A stretch of 64,000 nt of DNA from Amyloporia xantha (Eukaryota > Basidiomycota > Agaricomycetes > Polyporales > Adustoporiaceae): the NCBI GenBank assembly GCA_036971615.1, contig JAYKKR010000004.1, forward strand, positions 1,922,001-1,986,000, given 5' to 3'. Below are positions 55,224 to 64,000 of the stretch, piece after piece. Made by a program: the position numbers and the translations under genes. Each line of letters begins with the position of its first letter. The stretch's first letter is position 1. The notes beneath the pieces are model-generated. The model had not been told where the DNA came from. It did no database searches and saw nothing but the letters and a program-made list of their open reading frames with translations.

Positions 55224-56947
55224 CTACAGCAGAAGACAAACACACCTCAGGATACCTCGGTTGTGTAATGTAAGCATCTGAGATTGCACCAGAGTTTCCC
55301 ATAGAGCCTTGGCTTTGCCATCAACATGCCAAGCAACTTCGCCGTAAGCGACGTGAATGTCAACCTTTGTGAGCTTGTCAAATACAGGTCGGGTCAAGAT
55401 GTGTTCCAGCTGAGACAAGCAGCCAAGAGACAGCCTCATCAGGATTGCAGTAAGCTCCTCAGGTCCGTTGATTGTCATGAGACGAATATTGAGCTCTATG
55501 GTGATCTCTTGCATAACTTTGGAGGTGAGCTGAGAGAGAAGCCGTGCTACCCAGCCAGTGTTGAAATCTGCATTGTTGATATGTATGCTGAGCCGCAATG
55601 TTGTGAGCTCTGCGTTATGGGAAATATTGATCGGATACTCTGGGAATACGAATCAGACAGCTCCGAGGATTGAGCAAGGGGTGGTGTGGCTTACTGCCGG
55701 ATACCAGGTCCAGGGTCAGCTCTCGGAGTGAAGCACCGGCTGACTGCATGAGGCATTGGATATTTCCGGAGAGAAAGTGTCTGGGGTATAAAGGAAAGCT
55801 GTTGAGAGGGTAGCAATATGCGGTGCCCAGGGACAAGCAAGTCAGCCTTGCAGAGATGTGAGTAGACATGAAGAAGTGTGTGATGGCGTCGATAGATTGT
55901 CTGTCGAGGCCGTAGAGGGTGACATGCGAGAGTTTCGTCGCATCAGCACATCGTGAGAATACAGCAGGGTTGAAATGATGTGTCTCGAAGCGCATCCAGC
56001 TGCATATGAGCCACTTCAGGACGGGGAGGGCGCAGACGAGCCGTCCGAAAGTGGCAATCGAAGGGAACGTGACGTCATCGAGCCGGAGCCACGTGATGCC
56101 GGTGAACGTGGACAGATTGTCGAAGATGTCCTGCGGGTTAGGTTAGGGGTTAGTAACCTAACCTAAACCTCCTGCTCGCCACTCTGCGTCCGAGATGTAA
56201 AGCCTCGATGTCCCTGTCCACTTTCCGCCCAGCATCGCTGCGAATGTGCCCAGGTGTGGGATCCCAGCCGTGCGCCCGCCCTTGATTTCCACGTCCCTTG
56301 GTCCTGTCCAGCTACTCTTCATTATCCCTATCCGCGCCACCTCCTTCTGTTCCGAAAAAGTAACTAGAGTTTCTCCGTACTCTGACGGCACGTACTTGCT
56401 AGCTCTCCAGTGCCACACGTCTCCAGAGTATGCCTCACGGTACGCCACCAGCGCATCCAGGTCATATCGCAAGTAGGACACGATGTCGTCCCAAAGTTCG
56501 GGTGGAAGATATCGACGCTGTAGAAGGAATTCCACACCGGTGAGCTGCATTCAATAGGCTCTCGGTAAACCCACTTGCCTCCCTTGCCTCTCTTGCCTCC
56601 CTTGCCCATCGCGCCCTTACGCCCTCCTTCCTTGCCCAGCCTGAGCCGGAATTGTCGGAAGCAGCATCATAGTCGTTATCCTCGTCGTCCGAGTCATTTC
56701 CAACGTCCTCGTCGCCGTCCTCCTCCTGTTGTTGTTGCTGCCTGAGACTCAGATCCGTGGACTCATCACTGGGGCCCTGCATCGCTGGTCTCTTGATCAT
56801 ATCGGTGTTAGACGGAATAGCCACGACGGGTAAGCCTGTGTCCTGCTCGTGTCCGTGCAAGGCTATCAGGTTGCCGATTATCGTGCTGTCGCATAGACCG
56901 CTCTCAATCGGATCTCGACTAGAGCCCTCAGGCTCGCTGTGATCCAT
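55224..56947 (-). CDS. F-box protein with leucine-rich C-terminal part
   Basis: Four exons (56621-56947, 56176-56544, 55695-56130, 55224-55639) give 515 residues. The N-terminal 109 residues are acidic and Gln-rich (LRQQQQQEEDGDEDVGND). The F-box-like motif YLPPELWDDIVSYLRYDLDAL starts exon 2, followed by the usual basidiomycete pattern: TGITWLRLDDVTFPSIATFGRLVCALPVL and leucine-rich repeats such as ELTTLRLSIHI. Such proteins are substrate receptors of SCF ubiquitin ligases; the target is unknown. Intron 2 (56131-56175) fits the frame only as a GC-AG intron of 45 nt, built largely of telomere-like GGTTAG words in inverted arrangement. If that splice is wrong, the gene is frameshifted there. 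The 3' end could include a further exon. Confidence 0.68.
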
Positions 56948-59900
56948 AGGTGCAGGACGAGGATTGATGCGGTAGTCAGAGGAGAAGGCAACTGGAGATA
57001 TCAAGAGAGCAAGTGAGCAGTCCCGCGTTTCCTATGGTACAGTGAGAGTTTCCAGGCGGTGAGACAGCCGCCCCATATACCCCGGTGAATATATAACATC
57101 TCCATCATTGGCTACAGCCTCATGGCGGTGTCCCCGGGAGACATAGCATTCATTTCAGTTCCCCCAAACACGTGTGGACAGCGTGGTTAGCAGTTCTCGT
57201 TCTCGCCTCTGCCTATTGCAAATTCGCTTAGTCTTCCCAGTGTCTTGTCGACAAGTTCCCTGACTGGCAAAGGCACCAATGCATTGCTCATTGTTCAGGC
57301 TTCTGTGACGAAATGGTGAGTATTGACTCACTTCGGACGACTCAACAGCACGTTCCGAACAGATTGAAATAGATGGTACAGCAACAGACAAGAAGACAAG
57401 CACCCTTCGACTTGTACACCGAAGGTATGCACAGCATATATATCAAGGCATCTAGAAGCACTGGAAGGCCTCTCGTCCACAGGCAGAATTCGCGCACCAG
57501 CAGAGTTCATGATTATATCTATTGCGGTTCAATGATATCGCGCCATCTCTCTTTCGTCCCGTCCTTTTGCTGCCTGAAGTGCTATCGTCGTGGACGGCAA
57601 GAACCAGCAAGACTTCCACTGCGCGCCCATCGTGGCACATTCTGCGAGTTGCACCTACTGACTGTGTTGACTCTCGGTGCATTAGCTGTGAAGCCGCGCA
57701 TCCGGGATGAGTAATCACGGACTGATGTTCAGCATCGAACGGCAGTACTGGACGTCGAATGGGCGTCCTAGTATGAGAGGCATCCCTCTAAAAAGGTCCC
57801 AAATTGCTTCGCAGCATAAATGTCGATGGCACGCACAGCTCTGACTGAGCGGCTTCAAGAAGTCACACGGATCTAGCCAGTCTCGCATCTCATAGCCACC
57901 GAGCGCTGAGAGGCGCTACAAGGTTCTCGTGCCCCTGATACGACGATAGGCAGGAACGGTATGCCTCATGTTCAAGTACAGGATCTCACATTATCTGGCA
58001 CAGGTCCAGAATGTCCAGCCATAACCTCTCGCTTTCCGGAGCTTCGCTCCCGGGACCACTGCTTCAGCGAAGCGTCCCAATTTCAAAGCGCGTGAAATGT
58101 GTCTTCCGTGTCATTCACACACGACTCTTGGCTGGATCTGTATGTACTCCGTGGTCCGTCTATGAAGGGGACAAGTAGACGACTCGAATGCTTCCTGTGG
58201 TACACCGAGAGTTTTCCAGGCGGTTGAGGCCGCAGCCTCACGTAATCTGTCGATACATACAATGTCTATCATGGTCGGCCATCCCCAAGGCCATCTTCCT
58301 CCTCACCACTCACGACGACCAAGACGGGGCGGCGCGCAGAAGCAAGTCCGGGCGACCTGTCTTTCCCTTCGTTCTCGAAAGGTGAGTTACACTTGGCCAT
58401 CTCGATCCTCTCGTTCAACTCTCCTTCACCCAGCACCGTCCTCTTCCATCTGCATCACCTTGTCCCTGCGTCAAGCAGGGTGATTTGTTCGTAACACGTC
58501 GCTCCTTACATCCAACCGTTCTGTCCTTCGTTCAACGTGCGAATCTCGTACAAGCACCTGAGGAAGCGCTCTCCTGATGATTCTCCAACCACAAGTATCT
58601 CCGGCATTGGGGCCGCTTCCACGATGGCTCCCGTCGTGTCGTTGGAAAGCACCGACCTTGTTATAAACACGTACCGTCCCTCGTGCTGCCGCCACTCCGC
58701 TTACCTACTCTATAGCTCTTAGCGCAGTGCTCACAATCACTGACTCGGCGATCTCCCTGGCGTCCTCTTCAGCATCAGCGTCACCATCTGCTTCTCCTGC
58801 TGCTGATGTCTCCGCCTCTCCCGGCTCCACGTGTCATCGGTGAAGTTCGGCGCATTTAGTGTGGTGAAGTACGATACACGGTGTGTCTCCTATTTTATCG
58901 TCTTGAGGCTGCCAGTGATCGGACGCTAGGTACATTCTCGCGGGGTGAGCGTTCGGCCAATCGTCCTGTCTAACCCTGACCTTGTTTCAAGAGGACTTGC
59001 TGGTTGATCGCTGCGATGCTACTGCCTAGTTATTTGCCGAACGTATATTTATATGGGCTCTCCCGTACTTTAAGAACACAAGGGATTTTCTATCAGATAG
59101 ATCATAGAAAATCCATTTTCCGAAGAATGTCATCGTACTGATGGCTTCAACGCAGATCCTCGAACTTCAAACTTCAAACTTCGAACTTCGAACTTCGACG
59201 AGATGCAGATTCATAATCCAGATAGGGCAATTGAACAGCCAACCGCCGAGGATCGTTGACGATCCTCTATAGTTGTTCAAATCGACCTTAACGTTACACG
59301 TGTCGTCGAACCGTCTGCAACTATACCTGTTGGACTCATTGCCCATGTGAAGGCTAAGTAGCATTCGCAAGAATGTCGTGCCAATGCGTAGATGTGTCAT
59401 GTCAACGTGAGTGCTATGTCTTCAGCCTTACATATTGTAACGAAGGTTCATTTGTGCAGTCCCACCACTGTCGTGCAGGTATAACCAACAAATCTCGCAG
59501 TGGGTGCTACTGGGTCTGACTCTGTCTTAGGCTTTCAAATTAGCAGACGTTTGTGATGCTTTCCACAGCGCTCCCGAGGGGCCCATGTTTCAGCCGAAAC
59601 ATTCTTATCCGGCGGCGACGTCTTTGTAAACCGCAAAATATCATTGATAGCGTTAGGCAGGCTGGAATGATGGCTACAACGACGGCATCCCCTATGTACG
59701 AATTCATGACAAATACACAAGGGCAGAAAGGGAAGGAATTTCATCAGCCCCTTAGCGGGACAGGTCAAGATATCCGCTTGGGGGTGTAGGTCGTCTCAGG
59801 CAGTATATTCGCATTATTAGCTATTACACCGGCCTAATCCACAATACTTCGGTCGCGCTCGTGACCCCTTGCATCAGCGATCCACTTGTTACATAAGGAA

Positions 59901-61667
59901 CTCACAATCGGTGATCTACCAGATTTATCGGAAATCTATCACTATGACTCTGCGACCGACGCCTAGGCATATTGCAATGTATTTACGTCCGTCGCAATAT
60001 GTGAGCGTAGAATTTCTATAGGCACATCTCACCGCTAGAGTGAGCGTTGTATTAATCTACGTCTCTCGTAGGAGAATGAGATGCGCCTGAGATTCGAGAT
60101 ATTTCTCTTACTTCTTCGTGAACCGCATTCAGGGTATCGGAGTGAACTGCCAAGATCAAGATCTTTATGTCAGTTCTGTCAACACGCAGTGGAAGAAACC
60201 AATTTCCGCAGATCTGTAGCCCTGGGCCCGGCCATAAAAACTCTAGGGGAATATGGTGATGAAACGCGTAGTTGCTGAGAAAGCGCGAGCTATGTTGTTC
60301 CTTGGAGCTCGTCGACTCGTGGAGATCCAGGTCCCACAGGATATCACCTGAATATTGACTGACAATAATGAGGGACGTACCGAAAAATGGCACTCTGTGT
60401 CGGAGGAATGAAAGGTAATAGATTTACTGATGGGCTGGTCAGAATACCAACGACCTTGGACGGATGAAAATAAAAAATGCTCAATTGGACCATAGAGTCC
60501 GCAGCTTGCTCACGGAGATCCTTCCCGTTCCGTAGTATCTAAGTCATCTGTTTAGGAGAGGACTATCGGGGCGTTAGCTGAGGTACGAAGGAAACTCTAG
60601 AAACCTGTTTGTGGGGTGCTAAACTTCGACAGAACCATCGCAGATAAAAATATCGGACGCAATCGACATTGGTGCAACAGGCAGCGGGCATTACGCCCGG
60701 GTATCAGACAGAAGACCCCGTCACTTATCTTTATGTTTCAGGGTCTACTCTGGCTGAGGTGCCCCTTGTGCGATAACACCGAGCGAGAGCCGCGGTTTTG
60801 GTCTGGTCTGTGGACGCTAGGAGAATGCGGCTCCCGACATGATTGTGAACGTACTGTCCGATGCGGCGCGGGGCCGTGCGCATGTCGATCATAGATGCTA
60901 TCAATGTTATCATCTTTATAATATGTCCAGGCACAGAAGTCTCCGAGAGGCTGGAAGTTTGATGTGTGACCTGGAATGGTTGCAACTTGTAGGGATGTCG
61001 GCGACAGTTTTCCTGAGACGCTGCAGAGGTGAAAATGGTTTATCAGCCACGACAGGCTGTAAGGAATGCTTGCAAGTTGTATATATCTCTAAGTATGATC
61101 AAGAGTAAGCCGCGTTTGAGCTTTGAAGGCATTCGAGTCAACAGCGCTAGCGATCGCATTTACAAGATCATTACTAGGGTGATGATCGTACCGAATTTCG
61201 AGAAAGGCAAGCCTCGCTTTCTTGCAAGCAGTCCGGCCTTGCACCTGCACTGCATTCAAGGAACACTCTACGGCAAGAGACATCCTACGAACACTCTTTT
61301 CTGATGTACATTCGACTCATCGGTCGATTTGGCGGAAAGTGGAGGTCCGATGCGGCGCCCTGCCATCCAGAGACGCTCGTTTGGCTCCCAGTTCCACATG
61401 ATCCATATGGTCCAAATCTGTTGGTCGTTCCATGAGACTATCATCGAGGAGATTGCGAACAGGTGAGATAGGAACGAACGCACCGACTCTCATACTCCAC
61501 AGAACATATTTGGTGTCGCATTGATGCTGCGCGTCCCTAATCTCTGCAATGTGCGATAGGTGATCTCATTTCGCATCTTCCTGCCGTAACAGCTCGCGTG
61601 ATATCCTAAGTTGGGACGATTCCAGGTCATTTCTCGGTGGAGAACCCCTTATCGCTTAGGCCGTCAT
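56948..61667. other. Long gene-poor stretch
   Basis: 4.7 kb without a gene I can support. Around 57030-57065 and 58195-58230 two related words occur (TGGTACA...GAGAGTTT...CCAGGCGGT), perhaps duplicated promoter DNA. A five-copy 7-bp repeat (AACTTCA/G) lies at 59162-59196. Short frames such as 60052-60393 (minus) and 61089-61283 (minus, with a VNAIAS word also found in the FunK1 genes) are too weak to call. Confidence 0.4.
59162..59196. repeat. Heptanucleotide microsatellite
   Basis: Five consecutive 7-bp units of GAACTTC or AAACTTC. Confidence 0.8.
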
Positions 61668-61676
61668 ATATAAAGA
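61668..61676 (+). promoter_or_regulatory. TATA box of the OPT transporter gene
   Basis: TATATAAAG, 104 bases before the proposed ATG at 61772. An earlier ATG at 61690 would be too close to this box to lie in the transcript. Confidence 0.6.
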
Positions 61677-61771
61677 ACGTCTGAACAGCATGGTCTTCGA
61701 CGCCGTCTGCTGTTCGTCAGCTCACGCCCTTCACTGGAAAGGTCTCCAACGCCGGTCACGCTGGGCTCTTC

Positions 61772-64000
61772 ATGCACACCGACCCCGAGAAGGTTGACGC
61801 TGGGACTCACGTCCCAACCGTCATGGAGCAGATTCAGAAGGACGATCTGTCCGACGAAAAGAAGTCCTACATCGATCAGGTTGTCGAGGTTCCTTCTATT
61901 GACTATGAAGACGATGCTGGCGTGCTCGACTTGGGCACGGACGATCCATTCCCCATCGACCCTAATGCTCCGGAAGAGCAGCAATTCACTTTTCGCGCGG
62001 TGTTCGTTGGTTGCGCATTGGGCGCTGTCATCTCGGCGAGCAAGTGCGCGACTTTCTTACCTCATGTGCATTTGCGGTACTCACAACCTTTATGTAGTGT
62101 ATATCTTGGTCTGAAGACAGGATGGACCTTCGGTGCCTCCATGTTCGGGTCGATCTTCGGATTTGCCATCCTGAAGCCGCTATCCAAGGCATTACCGGAC
62201 CGATTTGGCGGTGGTTACTTCGGTCCTAAAGAGAATGTCTGTTGCCAGAGCGCTGCCACTGTATGTCTATAAATCCGCGTCTACATCCCATTTTTGCTCA
62301 CGATCGACGCCTAGGCTGCTGGCTCTCTGGGTCTGCTTTTTAGCTCGGGTTTTCCAGCCGCATATCAACTTGGTCTGCTGGGGAAAGACCCATCTGCGGA
62401 TTTTGGGTATGTATTCAGTCCTGCTTGCAACCTTACACGAGATGTCTAACGTTCAGTTTTGCATAGGCGTATCATTACGTTCACGATTTGCTGTGCCTAT
62501 GTCGGCATCTTCTTCACTATGCCTTTGCGTCGGCTGTACATTCTGAAGCTCAAACTTGTCTTCCCGAGCTCAGTCGCGACTGCGTACACCATCCGTTCCC
62601 TACATGTCGGAGTCAACGCGGCTGCCATTGCCAAGAAGAAGACGTGGGCCTTGGCTATCTCTTTCGCTATTTCTATCATCTGGCGTGTGACCAGTGAATA
62701 CGCGCCTGGTATCATGTGGGACTGGCATTGGAGTTGGTGGTTCTACAAGGCCGGATGGAAATGGATCATCTGTGCGGAGAGCTGGGTTCGTACTTTCTCT
62801 TCAATCTCACGAGGCACGTATCCTTATTGCGAGTCCGACTATTGTGCAGGGATGGATCTGGGAATGGACGCCCGCTTTCATCGGCGTCGGCTTGTTGGTA
62901 CCCATGAACAGCTCAGTCTCTTTCATTGGTGGCGCCGCGCTCGCCTGGGCTATCATCGGTCCCGCCCTTGTCACGACTGGCAAAGCCTTTGGCACGGCCA
63001 TGTCAGCACAGTATCCTGGGTACATCAATTATTCCAACATGGTCCTCGACGATCCCGTCCACAAGCCGTCGCCAGAGTACTGGATGATCTGGCCGGGTTG
63101 TATGCTCCTCTTGAGTGCTAGTGTCGCCGAGATCGGTGCGAATTACAAGACGATCGGCACAGCATTCTCTGTCATGATGGCCCCCCTCATGCAGCGCATC
63201 CGCCCAGGAAAGGAACAGGTGATAAACCAGGAGGACGGATTCTATGACCCAGTCCCTCTTGACGAACAGACGCCGTGGTGGATGTGGGTTGGCGGTCTCA
63301 TTGCCAGCTCGATCATGACTATGTGTGTCATGAAGTATCAGTTCGGACAGAACGCTGGTATCACACTGCTCTCCATCGTCTTCGCGTTCATCTTCTCGCT
63401 GGTTGGTGCGGAATGCGTCGGCCGAGTGTCAGTAAACCCCGTCACGACGCTTGGTAACTTCTCGCAGTTGGTATGTTGTAATTTAGAGACTTGTCCGATT
63501 TGACTCTGATTCATGTCACTTATAGATCTTCGGTGGTATCTCGAAGGGCTCCAACATGCCGCCTGCGAAAAACCAGCTTAACAACGGCCTTACGGGCATG
63601 ATCTCTCTCGCCGCGGCAGAGCAATGCTCAGACATGTTGGGCGATCTCAAGACAACTCATCTGCTGAGCGCGTCTCCCCGAGTTCAGCTCTACGCCCAGT
63701 GCTGCGGCGCTCTCGTCTCCATTTTCCTTTCCAGTGCGATGTACGTTGTCTTTTCCACGGCGTATCCTTGCATCAACACACTTTCGACGACAAAATGCTC
63801 CTTCCCCGCTCCCGACGTCAGCGCCTGGCGGGCTGTTTCCCTCGCCGTCTCGGAACCGCAACTGCCTATCCCCTTGTCTTCCGGCGTCACCGCACTCGTG
63901 CTGGGAGGGCTCGTCATTGTGACCACCGCGGTCAAGTACCGCTACTTCTCTCCCGCTGCGCAACAATGGTTCCCTAACTGGAATGCGATCGGTATTGCGT
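61772..64000 (+). CDS. OPT-family oligopeptide transporter (cut by right window edge)
   Basis: Exons 61772-62043, 62098-62260, 62315-62406, 62467-62785, 62850-63470 and 63526 to the window end, all in frame. OPT proteins are proton-coupled plasma- or vacuolar-membrane importers of small peptides, glutathione or metal chelates. Seen: an acidic cytosolic N-terminus of about 70 residues, then membrane segments with SNVYLGLKTGWTFGASMFG (family hallmark), GGGYFGPKENVC, PSSVATAYTIRSLH, VGLLVPMNSSVSFIGGAALAWAIIGPAL and VNPVTTLGNFSQLIFGGISKG. The ligand cannot be read from sequence. The start at 61772 is chosen from the TATA distance and the following acidic leader. About two-thirds or more of the protein is present; the 3' end lies outside the window. 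Confidence 0.9.

Noticed and set aside
56131..56172. Chromosome end or telomere
   Set aside because: Only a few degenerate GGTTAG words in both orientations, inside a gene; ordinary genes continue to the right.
61089..61283. FunK1 fragment (VNAIAS word)
   Set aside because: Only six residues match and neighbouring sequence does not; likely chance.
1..64000. CRISPR array, tRNA or rRNA genes
   Set aside because: No regularly spaced repeats with unique spacers were seen, and no cloverleaf-like sequence was found by eye. A tRNAscan or Infernal run would be needed to exclude tRNAs fully.

Overview
This is nuclear DNA from a filamentous basidiomycete, most likely an Agaricomycete; I would guess a wood-decay polypore but cannot prove it. 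The evidence is many short GT-AG introns (about 45-70 nt) with CTAAC/CTGAC-like branch sites, several FunK1-type fungal protein kinases, a CxC2 cysteine-cluster KDZ transposase, an F-box protein of the basidiomycete kind, and an OPT transporter. I saw no bacterial operons, CRISPR arrays, or convincing tRNA or rRNA genes. Exon boundaries were read by hand from splice sites, reading frame and comparison between the paralogues inside the window.

Layout. 0-3.3 kb: the 3' part of a FunK1 kinase, cut by the window edge, and a decayed alcohol dehydrogenase (ADH) copy. 3.3-16.8 kb: a large inverted duplication. Two arms of about 5 kb (about 3340-8311 and 11877-16810) each carry a DUF985 cupin gene and an 11-exon zinc-free MDR reductase gene. 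A 3.6 kb spacer holds a third, 4-exon MDR reductase. 16.9-24.2 kb: two tandem FunK1 genes on the minus strand, one with an in-frame stop at codon 10 of its ancestral reading frame. 24.3-27.3 kb: a FunK1 gene broken by a 1271-bp LTR element with identical LTRs and a perfect 5-bp target duplication, and then by a MITE-like element.

28.4-38.7 kb: a transposon-associated block with a 769-residue low-complexity protein, a viroplasmin-like small protein, one or two unknown small genes and a complete, intact KDZ transposase, followed by a tandem repeat. 38.9-40.7 kb: three successive two-copy tandem repeats and a second FunK1 copy. It nearly matches the one at the left edge, 39.7 kb away. 41.3-44.6 kb: a copper amine oxidase whose TPQ tyrosine lies on an 11-nt exon, followed by an apparent 2-nt exon. 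45.9-47.5 kb: a divergent kinase-like gene. 48.0-53.9 kb: three ADH-like genes. One has all the zinc ligands but a one-base frameshift; one is a pseudogene; one is open but has lost catalytic zinc ligands and the nucleotide-binding motif. 55.2-56.9 kb: an F-box gene. 61.8 kb to the end: an OPT-family transporter, cut by the right edge.

The genes do not form one pathway. The window reads as an accessory, duplication-rich and transposon-rich region in which kinase, MDR and ADH families are multiplying and decaying. The most novel observations are the amine-oxidase microexons, the apparently very recent LTR insertion, the inverted duplication with signs of gene conversion, and the ADH pseudoenzyme lineage.
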